From positions 6,795,508 through 6,859,507 of the forward strand of contig OY744464.1 in NCBI GenBank assembly GCA_963556145.1: a stretch of DNA of 64,000 nucleotides. The letters are read 5' to 3'. Positions 43,001 through 56,500 of the stretch are shown piece by piece. A model generated the notes under the pieces. It worked only from the letters and a program-made list of their open reading frames with translations, was not told where the DNA came from and searched no databases. The position numbers were made by a program, and so were the translations under genes. How positions within the stretch are numbered: the first letter of the stretch is position 1; each line of letters opens with the position of its first letter. The DNA is from Hygrocybe punicea (Eukaryota; Basidiomycota; Agaricomycetes; Agaricales; Hygrophoraceae).

Positions 43001-44172
43001 ATGAACGTGAACACAGCGGAACAGCAGGGTTAATAATATGGAATGTGCAGCAGGGGTGACAGCGGTAACATAACAGCAACATCACAACAGCAGTGGCACT
43101 ACCACCAGCAACGGCCATCAGTGGTATCACCAACACCACCACCACCAGTGGCAGTACAATGGCAATGGCACTAGTGGGGGCAGAGGTTTTTCCTGATGTA
43201 GCAGCAGTAGCATTTTCTTATTTATATTTTTGGACAATATATTATTTCATTTTGAATGAAGTGTGAATAAGTGAAGACTAATTAGAGCTAAACGACACTA
43301 AGCTCTTCTAATGAGAGCAAAAATTAAACTAAGCTACACAAAAGTAATTGGGACCACATGAAAGTCGGCTAATGAGCATTACATGAAATTACATGAATTA
43401 GTGTAAATATGCATGAACTTGGATGAAATTAGGCAATTTCCCTCACAATTATTCTAATCTCATGAGAATGGATTTTCATGATGCAAGTCCTGCAGCAATA
43501 GCTGGACCCTGGTCAACCCAGTGCTGCAGCGCAGCAATAGCTGACATCAGGTCAACCCACATTGCTTGAACAGCTGGACCTGGGTCAACCCAACCATCTC
43601 AGCCTAGCTGCCCTGGGTTAACCTACCCCATGGCAGAGCTGACACCTGGTTGACCCACCCAGCCGCCCTTGACCAGCAAGAGCTGTACCTGGGTCAACCT
43701 ACCACACCACATTTCCCCAGCAAGAGCACCAAGTCAACATCGATTAGATAACTGTTATATCAGATTAGATTAGATTTCCATTTTTTCGCTCCCTTTCTTT
43801 GATGGAGCCACTTTATCCTTTGTCCAGATACTTCCCTTGTTCACAAATAGGATATAAGATAGATTTCATAGTGTAGAGACCTCAGCTGCATATCATTCTC
43901 ACACTGAGATAGTATTGCATCTATCTAGTTCTACAGGAGCGAAGGGCTTAGAGTAATCTGCCAGGTACGCTAAATCCACAACACTATGTCTTCACAGCAA
44001 GCCGCGAGGAATTTGCCTCACGCTACGATCCATTTCAAAGATAGGATGGTTACAAAGAACAAAGAACAAAAAATGCCTGGCTGTTGCTCATTCCAACAGA
44101 AACTTCACTCATCAAAAACGAATATCATCAAGTAAGCTTTCCGCGTCTTCGGCGATCTCTGTACCAACGGCA
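43001..44172. other. Non-coding region with second minisatellite array
   Basis: CAGCAA-type triplets (43060-43190), then AT-rich DNA, then the 38-bp minisatellite (43480-43735). A further stretch leads to the 3' end of the RHS-type gene. No gene supported. Confidence 0.5.
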
Positions 44173-47100
44173 TCAACTGAGCCCCATGAGATGGCTAAAT
44201 TCGCACCGGCCGCTTGATAGCCGGAAACTGAACACGTGTCTGCACACCAATGAACAAGGCTGTTGAGGGAAAAAAAAATTGCAACTTACCCGGTGACATT
44301 CCGGCCGCTCGACAGCTGGCGACTGAGCTCGTGGCTGCACACCGATGAACAAGGCTGTTGAGGAAGAAGTAGCGAAATTTTTTGTAACTTACCTGCTGAA
44401 ATTCCACCGGTGACCGCTGATATCCATATCATCCCGAGAAGATGATAATCCCATCGTTTATGGGAACGGAAGTTGGAAAATTCCTGTCGGGATACACCAC
44501 TGCCCACGGAAAGAGTTTCACGCCATGCAAATCCTTTCGCTAGCTTACTTGCAAGGCCTGCCAAATCACTAGCAGGTACCGCTGGCATCCCAAAGTCTTC
44601 TATTGTCGTGGCCACCAATTGTCCTGCACATTCGGACAAAGTGCCAGCCAGACGAGGGGCTACAAACCGAACCGCGACCCTGCCCACAGCTCTCGCTGTA
44701 TATCCGGACAAAGCGGCAGCCAGACGAGGGGCTACGAACGGAACCGCGACCCTGCCCACCAATGCACCTGCACCACCAGTCACGGCTCCGAAAACCATGC
44801 CCAATCCCACTGTTTCAGCATATTCTTTGACACTTGTTGCGCCATGATGGAAAGCTATGGCGACCAAATCATATTGAAGACCAGAGATACCACCTCCGAG
44901 GATCGCACCGCCAATGATAGCGCCGAGATAAACAACGGCAGGAGCAGCGGCACCTCCCGTCGCAATGACTATAGTTGCACCCGCCGCTATGAGAGCCGCA
45001 TCGAGTAGCCTAGCAAGGAAAAACTTAACGACATTGATGTCCGGAAAATCCTTTAACCTACCAATGTTCCCAGGGCACGTTTCCGTTAACATCGACGAAA
45101 TTCACAGGATCATTCTTTGCAAACGCGTATTGGTTGAAAGACTGGGGCGAGATGTTCTTCAATGCGATGGGGAAGTTATCAAGTGTCAAGAAGCGTTTAA
45201 TCTGTAGAAGGGACGGATCAGGGTACCTCGAACAATCAAGCCCTCGAACACATACCGCCGGGTCATAGAATCTCGCGCCAAAGTAGTAAAGCCCTTCGAA
45301 TTCCTCTTTGCCCGAATACTTGTAACGAGAAATATCTGGCCCCTGTACCACCACGTTTCCGTAGGGATGATAGGTGTAAGTTGTAACTATCGACCCATCT
45401 CGGTCCGTCACAGCAACGATACTTCCTAGTTGATCGGTTTGGAGATAATACGCCGATAATGCGGACCGCCCATCGACCGTACTGCTAGTAAGAAAGGCGC
45501 GACGAGTTCCACAAATGATATGTGATGTTCGAGAGGTGTCTCCATTGGAATAACGGGTGAGTTCGAATTCTGGATTTGGGTACCATGTTATTGTTTCATC
45601 TTGCAAAACCGATCTTATCATGCGGCCCCTGAAATCGTAAACGAAGGACGTCCCGTTCACTGAGACTAAGCGACCTTCAGAGTCATACACCATCACGCTC
45701 TTCGGAGAACCCGACGAATCCAACTTGGCAGTCAAGTTGCCGTCAACGGAATACTGAAAAGACATTAGAGTTGCGCCAGAAGTATCCACGACCTTAGAAA
45801 GCTGCCATCCATCACAGATGACGGTAGATCCATCCTGGGAGGATAAATCTCCACCGTCGTCATAGGAGAAGACCTCCTTGTTAACTCCTAACAAAGCCGT
45901 AATATTTATTGTCTCTGTAGATAAGAGTTGACCTAGGGACAGAATAAAACAAAGGTTACCGAACGATAAAGTGTCACTTACCAACTTTGTCATAGTTGAA
46001 GATTTTGTCGAACTGTGCAGCGCCTTCCGTTTGAACGCCATACAGCTGGATTCTACTGAAACTGTTGATTTTCCAGTTCTGCCCGTGTACTAGATCGGTA
46101 TCCCTCGAGAGGACCAGGCTCGTGGGAACTCCGTTGTCAGCAATTGTCATGGTCGAGGTGAGGCCGCTCCCGAGGTTGCACACGAGGGGACGGGAAGTGG
46201 CTATATCAAACATGCTGAAAGCAATGGAGGCTGAAGCGATCGTTTGCGCATCAGTAACGTTGACGGTTTGCACGAAGCCACTCTTCGCAAAGAAAGTGCG
46301 GTTAATCGTTGACCCGTCAGGATTCTTGGTACATGAAATGTGCTTCAGAGGCGTCCAGGCGTAAGAAGTGGAGAACGATTGGCCGTCAAGCGAGATGTTC
46401 TCCGCAATCACAGAACCCCGGGTATCATAATCAAAGTGATGGCGGATGCCCTGAGACGAGACGACCGAAACAAGATGGGTTTTCGAATTGAGTCCTCCAT
46501 TGTCGTACGTGAATAAAAGTTCTTCGTCGTATTTCGTCTTGGAGATCGGTCTGTGGACATAATCACGCTAGGTGCAGGATAGTAAGTTGGCTCGTTCCTT
46601 CGTCCATTGAATCAGTGAAAACACGTACAATAACCACGGTCTCTGATCCAGTGAGTTCATTCCGTGTGATGGATTGACAGGTAGCATCGTAAAAGATGAC
46701 AGAAAAACGACTGATAGTTTGCTTGGCGTTGGTATTAACGATATATCTTTTTGTTTGCCTCGATAAACCATCCCAGACAACGCAGACCCGCATCCCGAGA
46801 GGATCCACGGCAGAAATCGGTCTTGTCAGCCCATCGTAGGCTATCTGAATACTTTGGTCCAGGGCGTCGATCGTCTTGACAACGAGAGGTCTAACGAAAT
46901 GATTGCCGGAAGGTTCAGGGTTCGGGAAGTACTTGACCTGTCGGACGAAGACCCGGTTTGTTGCTACATTACCGCCATCAGATTGAATCTCCGTTATGAT
47001 GGTTTTGCGGTCTGCGTATGCATAGGAGTAGGTGGTGACGATAGGTTGAACGCTGACATCAATAGAAGGCGAAACCGTCATGACTGGCCGTGACAGAGCA

Positions 47101-50100
47101 TCATAGGTGCAAGTGGCGTATGGCGGTTGTTGGCCCGCCAAGTAATTACGAGACCGCTTGATTGTACGACCTGCACCATCGTACACGGTATCTTGGCAAA
47201 TCACTGACAATGGATCATCTGGCTTTAGCGTCTTCTTTCTCCATTCGTGGCCGGAACCATCGATATAGGTCGACTCCCACGCCCAGTCATCCGAAGTCCA
47301 GTTGGAACGAGTTTCGTGCAAATGGTAAGCACCATCTGCATCTGAACAATACGAGTGTTTTTGCATGACCACCATGTTGGAGAGCGAATCTCCCTCGGAT
47401 ATTGACACGACGCGGCCTAGTATATCATACGAAATCGACGTTATGTGGCCATTTGGATCGGTATAAGTGGCAGGATGTCCATGAACGTAATCGTAGGTAG
47501 CAGTCATCGTTAGCTTGTCCGACTGTCCCGTCCATACTGTTTCCGAAGTAGGGAACATCATTGTCTAATAACTAGGGGTTAGTAAAGCTGATTTTAAGAG
47601 GTGGAAAACAACACCGACAGAATCGTAGCTGAAGGTACGCAATGCCGGTCCAGGTCCACTGACCGACACTACCTTCCCCGCGTTGTTGAATTGAAACGAT
47701 TGGTCGGACCATTCTGACCCGTTAACCCACGTACTCTGCTTTCTGACGGTCTGGGTCTTCGGAACGTATTCGTATTGAGTCTTGCGGAATGTGCCGTCAC
47801 CAGGATCCACAACACGAAGTGTCTGGCTGCCGATAATCCAGGAGTCGACGTCGTTTGAAAAGGTCGTTGCGATGGAGAGAGATGGACGCCCCGAGTCGGC
47901 TGAAGAAATAATTTGCTGAGTGACATTTGCAAACGAGTCGTACTGGTGTGAGACATCAACATCGTATGAATGAGTGCCGGCCTCATAATAGCTCTCTCGA
48001 AGTTTATTCAGCATTATCCACTGGTTCAGATTACTGTTAATCTGTTGGGATGACCACGTGTATGTGTTTTGTTGAAGAATGTTGCCCCCCGTATCCGTAG
48101 TCTTGAGGGCCGAGATTTGACCGAGAAATGGGAATGTATGAAGGTATGAAGCTAATATAATTGTCCCTTGAGGCTGATTGACTTGAGATATTGTCTCAAA
48201 GCCGAGCCAACCCCTACCATCGAATGAAACTCTCGCATTCGTGTACGAATAAGTGACGGTGGAGAAAACGTCGGGGAATGATGAAGGGGACGCCCAGCTT
48301 GATATCTTCTTGATGACGTATTTCGGAAAGTGCACGAGCTCCACGCGAGACCGCCCAATAGAAGGAATCGTCGCGGAATCATCAGAAGACAGCGAAGCGA
48401 CTGACGAGACATTACGAGACATTGCATTTATCAACGCCGTTGCTGAACTTGAGCCGTCTTTTTTAACGGCATACGTCTGTGGATCCGTAAGAGGAGCGTA
48501 TGCCACTGTTGTGTTCCCTCCGAGCCCATTGGTGTATCCCACAAGAACATCGGCAAGATTCGACCCGGCGCAGGGCAGAACAAAGAGGGCTATGTTGCCA
48601 TCAGAATCAGGAACACTAAATAGGCAATCTGCTCCGCCAATCCCTCGAAGATCCGTGAAGGAGATGGAGCAGCCAGATAGATCACCCGACGGCTGTACGT
48701 TTTGCGTAAGGACGAAAGTGTCGTTGTAGAAACGAAGAACGTCGACATTAACCGTGGAATTTGAATCATCCGGTGATGTGACTACTAGGTCAATAGTCTC
48801 CGTGGAAGTCATGTGGGCCAAGGTAACTTGACCATTATAGACTAAACCTGTAGACGCAGGTGAAGATAGGGCAATCAAAGAGGTTCCGGTGCTTCGTAGA
48901 ATCTGGAACTCGACCTCAGAATTGTCATTTTTTGAGAGAGCCAACAAGCCTGTCTGCCCGTCAGCTACCGAGTGGGCAAGGAACAATGTAGAATCTGTCC
49001 AATCAACCGAGACGCTTGCAGGATCTAGAAGCTCGTCGTCACAGTAGCAAAGTGTCCCGTTGTCGGACTCCAGCAGATGGATATGAGCTGCAGAATCGCC
49101 GGAGTCGCCGGACAGGGGCCAGATAAGGAAAACATCTTCGGCGCTATCAACGAGAGCACGATAAGAGGGCTGTCATTGCACTTCGTAACGATCTTACCCA
49201 TTTCCATTAAAATCTCCTACGACAACTTGGAGTTGATCAAGAGACACTCCCGAGGGAATTTCGATGGGAGAGAGAGCGTCGAACTCGGTCCTATTCGGGA
49301 CAAGTTGAACAAAACGAAGGGCGGTATCGTTATTAACTATGATGTTGTATAGATATATCAACCCAACGAGGCCATTTCCCTATGAAATGGCACGATTAAT
49401 AAAACACACGTTTCAGAGGCATCAATGCACAAGTCACCTGAAAGTCTCCCGCATAGTACACTCCATCAAATGACTCCGGCTGAAAGTTCGACGCCGTCTG
49501 AGGGACATAACCTTTGTCAGTAGAGAGCAGGACCGTGAGTACGTGTCTGTGATCGTCGCTACCTGCATCGACGTTCTGTATGTGCAGCTGGGAGGAAATG
49601 TGTCATTGCACTGCATGTTCAGTGGGAAGGCAACTTACCAGATCTGTGCGACCTTGATCATTGGCAGATATAGCGAGAAGTCGCATCGGAGGGTCAAGGG
49701 TCGTCATGCCAGAACAAGCATCAGATCGGGTGACATTGCCGTCATTATCGGCTAAATAGACATCGAGATAGAGCTTGTTGGAGTAGGAAGAGTCCAATTG
49801 AGAAGAGGAAACGACGAGATCGGTTTGTCCATTGGCATTAACGTCAATCGGTAAGAGTTGAAAGTCGATGACGCCTGGCGAAAGTGTATTGAGCGTTTTG
49901 ATTGTATCAAATACCGTTGTGGCTTTGTTCCAATCGAATAACAGGGGGTTGACTGATGTGCCCGATGCATCAGAGAGAGTTACGCTTCGCAAGCGACTAC
50001 TCCCGGTGAGTGGGGCGGTATCGTATTCAAGAGTATGCGTGTGAATGAGCTTGCCATCGATCGAGGCCGAAATAGACTGAAGGCGCTTATCACTGTAGAT

Positions 50101-50873
50101 CCCGTAGCCTCCGAGGTATCTGGTTTGTGCGTCTGGCCGAGTTTCGTATGCGAATGTCACTTGACGCTGGTGTTTTATCTGCAGAGCGCTATTTCCACCG
50201 TAAAGAATCGTGCTTAAATAAAAAGAGCCACTCGAGGTTTCATTGTTGTACGTGTATGAGACACAATTCGCGAAAGGGTCAGAGTATTCACAAACTGCCC
50301 AAACGCGCGTCGATGTTTGACCCTTTGCTTTAATATTGGAATCCTAAGGACCTTTATTCATAAGCGAAACCTGACATAAAAGGAGAAGCTTACAGTCGTA
50401 GCGCCAAAGACACGAATTTCGCCGTTGGGAAGGTATTCTGTCCAGTAATCGGGGTTTGCGGGATCACTTCCAACGGTGACGATCTTGGACCATTGCTCCA
50501 GTTCGAAGCGGTATTCACCAGCGGCAACTTTTGTGAGACGCTGACCGTTGAGGGAAAAGCGATCATTTTCGTCGTAATTGACGGACCCTTCAAAACCGAG
50601 CTGGGTTAAATCAGAATAGAAAATAGTGACACAAGATTGCTTGCCGCGGAAGCCGTCCGGATCCTTAGTTGCAGGTACGCGTTCAATGAGAGCACCACCT
50701 TTAACAACCCATCCTACACCAACATCGCTTACGCCCTGAGCTGCAGAATGATAGGCCAAAGAAATATTAGGGTGAAGGTTGGGGGGAGGAAGTTGGATAG
50801 GGATATGGATGTACAAAGACCCGTTGGGATCAACGGTGTGTTTGATCGGAAGCGTTCCAATGACATTCGCCAT
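44173..50873 (-). CDS. SpvB/RHS-repeat protein, Tc-toxin B/C-like, 11 exons
   Basis: Minus-strand exons: 50873-50394, 50343-49639, 49587-49438, 49379-49198, 49143-47619, 47564-46629, 46567-45982, 45932-45062, 45009-44393, 44354-44290, 44259-44173. They total 6204 nt (2067 residues) with consistent phases; the exon 5/6 junction has alternative donors. Domains in order: SpvB-type N-terminus (from VIGTLPIKHTV), VCBS/FG-GAP-like segments (VVVGDFNGNG), a TcB-middle-like region, YD repeats (SYDILGRVV, TYDALSRPV), and an RHS core end (GLYYFGARFYDP...NDPVNFVDVNG). A Gly/Ala-rich hydrophobic C-terminal region follows, with no recognised effector domain. Bacterial relatives form a hollow cocoon that holds a toxin part. 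Introns show it has been resident in a fungus. The function here is unknown. ATG 50873 is the first good start; a longer 5' end is possible. Confidence 0.85.
44225..44395 (-). repeat. Tandemly duplicated intron plus terminal exon of the RHS gene
   Basis: GTAAGTT...CTCAACAGCCTTGTTCAT occurs twice, at donors 44392 and 44289, with exons 10 (44354) and 11 (44259) about 80 percent alike. Including exon 10 gives a stop at 44173. Skipping it gives a stop within exon 11 in another frame, so two C-termini are possible. Confidence 0.75.
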
Positions 50874-51437
50874 GAGAGTTGGACTTGCTGGGTACTACAG
50901 CACCTGCCGGGTGATATACGAGCGAGCATGGCGTGTGAATGCATCGACGGTGTTTCTTATCGATGGAGAGAACCTGGTTCGAGACCATATGGATTGTAGC
51001 TGACTCCGATCTTGAACGTTTGAACAGCGATTGGTTCTCCAGGTAGCGGTTGACGCAATGCTGGGCGGTAATTAGGCAGTTGACCGTGGACGTGACTGAT
51101 CTTTCCCATGCAGATGACCTGCGATTGGAAATATGGGCGCCTACACAACGACCCGCCTTTTCGAGATACTGCACAACGTTCACGTCGATGTGGTTCCGAT
51201 CTCAGATTGCTTATCAATTACCAACTCCGCCTCGATATACGGCATACAAATTCTTGGAAAGCTCAGCGCTCAGTCCACATTATACAATTAGGACTCGGAA
51301 TTCCAGGCAGATTCTCAGGATATTTTCATAGATTCTCATGATTTGACCGATGTCATATTTTAGGCTGATACGCTGTGTCCATTTATTACACAGCTAATTA
51401 TAAATTTGAATTCAACAGAGTCCGTCAGACATCAATA
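50874..51437. other. Intergenic spacer between two minus-strand genes
   Basis: It presumably contains the promoter of the RHS-type gene. Frames here are short and unsupported. Confidence 0.45.
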
Positions 51438-53499
51438 TTAACTTGAGTCTTCTGATGAGCTGGTGCTTGCTACGTAAGTGAGGTCCGAGGAAGAGTCATC
51501 CGTGAACGTGAGATCAAGATTGATGGTCCCAATTGAACCGGCGAACGACATGGTTTTCCATGAATCGTGCTCCTAAGTAGACCATCCCCATTCAGCACGA
51601 GAAATTCTAGTGGACATATTAAAAACGGCGTACATAGGTCCATGCAGTGCTGGACTTGATTCCAATGGACTCAAGGGTCACAGAGACGTCTTCGAAATCC
51701 TCATCAGTAAGGATGTTTGGAAAACAACCGCAACAAGACTTACCGAGTGTGGGTTTCCCAAGTCCTGAACTGAATATCATGAAATCGTAAAAGTCGAAAC
51801 TATCCTTTGGGAACGTCTTGACACAGGAGTGGCAGAGGATTTAGCCACACGATTCATCCTACTGGCAGAGGGATCGTACCTTCACAACGACATCATTCAA
51901 TTTGGATCTGTCGAAGACACCATCATTCGGCCACGCGTCGCTATTGAGATCCCCGGCGTATCGATCCTTCAATGCACATCAACCATACGAAGATCTTTGA
52001 ATCAAAGGAAGGACTTGCATAATAATTCTTGTAGTCATAAGAGACAGAATAACTATGGTTATCGTCTGTCGTGGGGGTTTGGATAAACTGGTTGTAGGTC
52101 CAGGAGTCTTGGTAAGAAGGCGTGAAGGAGGTGGGTGTACGACCAGTGTTTTTGAACAGATTCATTGACTGACTCCAGTCAACGCTATCTGTATGACCGG
52201 ATCTGAGTACGGCACGCAGCTGGATACAAAGAGTGGCGTACATTTGAACTTGGTCCCATCCTGCGTCTCAGTATTAGCTCGGGGAAACTGGTCATAGACA
52301 TTCAAGATTTGAGCCGTATCACTGAGGCCGAGCTTGAACATGTCCACGAAATAGAAAACACATTCGGAGCTGCCGTCGCCGCCAGAAGGTCCAAACCATC
52401 GATCTGGCCCGTCAGATAACCTAGACATCGTGCCTTTGTGTAAAATGACTGTATACACAACCCCTCCGTCGCTAGTAAAGTTGGTGTCCGACGGTTTCTT
52501 GTTCGTGCAATAAGCCCAGAACTGAAGTGTCCAAGAAAGTTGGAAGCGTTGTTGATAAGAGGTACCGACTTCTTGCCAATCACTGGATGAAGCCGACCAG
52601 GGTATCTGATCACACCAATAGCTGCATGTGATAGTAAGGGATGCGCTGACACGAGAGATCAGATTGCAAGAGTCTCCTGAGCGAGACAAACCATGCTTAC
52701 TTCCAAACGTACTTGGTTCCAGTGTCGGGCGTGAGGTTCACGTGGGTACCGACGTCATCTGCTCGAGTGCCAACCGCAGTAGCAGCAGCAGGTGTGAGAC
52801 TCTTACTATCGAAAGCCTTATTGAGCAAGCCAATCGCCTCAGTCATTTTCTCAAAATCGGTTGGGACACGGGATCGACCAGGCATTGAGGTTTTTTTCCC
52901 GTCCACAGCGAATCCAGATGGGGCGAGGAACGTGAACCCTGGGAGGAAGTGAATGGTGTTGGTGTTGGGAATTCTAACGACGGAGGTTTAAGGTGAGGGA
53001 TGTTTGAAAATGTTGAAATTACCAACTTGTGGACCACGAGCGGGATATCTTTCTCAAACTTGAATGTTGGGACATCAATTAGCGTTCTGGTGGCTTGGTG
53101 GATCGATATGAGAGTCGTAAGGGAAGGTTCAAAGATCAAAAGCACGACATGAGAGAGAAGGAGTCTTGAAAGTTCTGCAGGGTCGGAAAAGGTAGCGTCG
53201 TGGCGGCTAATAGCGATTGCACTCGCGTAAACAGGGGATTTTTTGAACTATTGACGGATGAGATCAAAATGTAATAAGGTACATGTACACCAGATACCTT
53301 CGCGTAATCGTCGTGTTGGGTAGATTTAAAACCCAAACTCTGAACTTGACTGACGAAAAGCTTCGGGAGGGATCCAACGAGGGCGATGTGTTGAGTGGGA
53401 GGCATGCCAGTGGTGTTGACAAGTTGCGTACCTGACCCCACGCCATTTATTCTCTCTGAACTTGAAGGCGCCGGGCCCAAAGTTCCAATCGCAGGTCAT
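51438..53499 (-). CDS. Unknown multi-exon gene upstream of the RHS gene
   Basis: I do not recognise the product. Well-supported minus-strand coding blocks: 52973-52701 (NTIHFLPGFTFLAPSG... to KYVW) and 52645-52242 (TITCSYWCDQIPWSASSSDW, FFVD-type hydrophobics, ending KFK), joined by GTAAGC...GTGTCAG in matching phase. Further blocks near 52170-51960 (DSWTYNQFIQTP, SYSVSYDYKNYY) and 51960-51600 have short introns. The last exon, 51572-51438, ends ASTSSSEDSS-stop. A 5' block 53380-53270 (VQSLGFKSTQHDDYAK) and ATG 53499 are plausible but their joins are not settled. Aromatic- and Ser/Thr-rich, no membrane segment. Same strand and 565 bp from the RHS-type gene; a functional link is only a guess. 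Confidence 0.5.
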
Positions 53500-53583
53500 C
53501 TACATGGGAAAGATCGTTCTTGATCAAGGCGATAAGGACTGACCCAAAGCCACTTCATTGGTTTGGATGAAACCACGGTAAAC

Positions 53584-56500
53584 CAATGTTGGACAGTCAT
53601 GACCTTATTACCACGGTCATGTCATTGACCGTATGACATGTCAGTGACCGAACATGACCGGCTACACAAGGTCATGACTCTTGCCTAATATAGATATATA
53701 CGTAACTCTATCAAGTACGCACCTGCAATTGATCCACTTGTTACTGTTATCGATCTATATTATAAAGTAAGCATCGTGATAATCTGATCCACCATCAATG
53801 CCCCGTAGCACCAAATCCAAGGCTCGAGGATGGTGGAGAGAACAATTTCACGACCACCCTGGCCTCACCAAGAAAGAACCACTAGCTTTTGTTGGTACTG
53901 GGGCGTCTGCTAAAGCAAAGGTCTACTGTATGAAGTGCTTTGATAAAGATATTGCATTTTTTCAGTTAAAGGACCAGGAGGATGTCAACCTTGGCCAAAG
54001 ACAGACTGTTTGAGAGACCATGCAGATTGAGAATGACGGTAAGAAATGTGTCGTCTGCTCAATTTGATGTCTCTACAAATTATCTTTTCTAGCATGGTCA
54101 ACAGAATCAACAAGTGAGTCCCGAGGATGGCTTCGATCAGCCTCAATCACTCCGCTGAACCATCTACGACATTGCGCTGAGCAAGATAACACTGTCAAAG
54201 CAAGGGCAATAGCAGAATACTGTGAAAGAGTTCCAAGCTCTCCACGAAGCCGCCACCATGCCAATGTTGATCCCAGCCTGAGTCTCCCATCGCTTCCAAG
54301 TGCTTTTCCTGGCCAACCAACAATTTCAGGCCCCTCTGTGGGTCCTGGAACACAATCCTGGGTGCTTGAACAGCACTCTAACGTGCTTCCACTGCCGCTT
54401 ATGGCTGGTTTTCCTCCATCTCCTGCAATCTCATATCATTCTGAGTCACTTGTTGGGACAGACATTTCAGGAAATCTTATGCCATCAGACTCTGCTTCGT
54501 CTCACGGATTTTCACAAGCTCGGGCTCATCAATCTGCTAGTGGACACGGGAGACGTTTTCTGTCACAGCAGCCTAGCTGGGGAGACCTGGGCTTTGCATG
54601 GACTCCAGCAAAGCAGCAGAGTTTTGAAACACGTTTGATACGCTTGACTGTAGCTGCCAACCTGCCACTTGCATGGGTTGATAACCCTGAATGGCTCAGC
54701 ATATGTGATGAGTTTCTGCCATCAGCAAAACCCCCCTCCCGTAAGACTCTCACGCGCTGCCTTCTTCCCGCTGTCATTTCGAAGTTGCGCACGGAGGCAA
54801 AAGCAACAACAAAAGGGCACAATTCCACTTTGCAAGCAGATGGATGGACTGGTGAGAACAGCCATCACCTTATCGCATTTATGATAACTACTGATGGAAA
54901 AGTATGTTTCTTGTGCCTATTCTATTGGATTTTCTAAACTTAATTGCCAGGTTCATACTGTACGAGTTCACAATGCATCTGCCGAGCGCAAAACAGCCGA
55001 AAACTTAATGAAACACCTTGAGGAAGTCATGAATACTGTGTGAGAAGAATGGGGATCCCAGGTGTTAGCTATTGTAACAGATGCTTCGGGAGAGTCACAA
55101 AAGGCCCGACGACTCCTAGGTATCAAATATCCATGGTTGGTACTACTAGATTGCTATGCGCACCAGGTCTGTTGCCTCCAAGTCCCTTGAGCTCAATTAT
55201 CACCCTAACTCTATTAACCTCAGATAAACCTCGTTGTCGGGGACTTTTTTAAATCCGAGGAACAATCATTGGGATACTTAGAGAGTGCAACAAATCTCAT
55301 TGCCTGGCTTCGAAGTAAAACCATCTTACTTGCAGTACTCTGAAAGGCTCAAATTGATGCAATCAGTGCTGCAAAGGCTGTCATTTGTGCTGTTCTCACA
55401 TGGTGGACCTCCCACTTCATGGCATTCAAATGTCTGCTTGAGTTGCAGCCTTCCTTGATGAGCATCGTCTACGCTGATGAAGCCCGAGCCCCAGCTGATA
55501 AATTGATTGTAATTGGTGATGCAAAAGCAAAAAGGAAAGCACAGGCAATGATTGACGTGATCAAGAACCCATTGTTCTGGCATGCAATAGCACAGTTTGT
55601 TCCTTCTAAATCATCTATTTACTGGATTACCTGAATGACTGTTCAATAATAGCATCAAATGCAAGCTCAAACCACTTGCTCTTGCCGCCAACATCACACA
55701 AGCTTCGTTTTGTCGCTTTGATCAAGTTTTGTTAACATTTGGCTTCCTTGTGATGCAGTACAAGGCATTTAAAGATCCCAAGGATGCTGTGGGTTGTAAA
55801 GCTATCATTGGAAGCATTGAGCAACGCTGGGCAAAGGCTGACCAAGAGATATTCCTTGCGGCCGTCATTCTCAATCCCTTCTACCAAACCTCCCTGTTTT
55901 CTGCACTCCCTATCTTGAACAATGCTGGAATCCACGCACTCTTACATCGTCTATGGGTTTGTTTTTATCGCATTGAGCCACCTGCGGAATTCCATTCACA
56001 AATTACTGACTATCTTGGCAATGAGGGTTTTTTCCAACATCTGAAGCAGCAGTGCGCGATTGCACAGGTTGCTGCTGATAGAAAGGTACTTTTCCTCTTC
56101 TGTTGTCCCTTGCAAGATCATTGTGCTAAATCAAATCACCAAGAACGAAAGCCCTGATCCTCTTACTGTATACTGCGATTTTTTGTTCCCGGGACGCCCT
56201 CCCCCGCCATTTATCCTCCTTGTTCAACGAATCCTTGCCATTTCTGCAAATTCTGCGTCATGTGAACGGCTGTTTAGCATCTTCGGTGCTACCCTTACAA
56301 AGCTCCGAAACTGTCTCGGAGATGACAACCTCACAATGATAAGCAAACTCAAGATGCACATCTGGGATGGCCATCTGGAGAAACAAATGAGTAAGCGTCT
56401 CAAACGAAGGTTTGCCACATGCACAGATGCTGCAGTAGTTTCTGAAAACGTGACACCACAAGAAACAGCACCCTCACTCTATCCCACCCGCACCATGACC

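Noticed and set aside
51438..53499. Unknown gene as a TcA-type pore-forming subunit
   Set aside because: Far too short and without any TcA motif; only its position suggested it.
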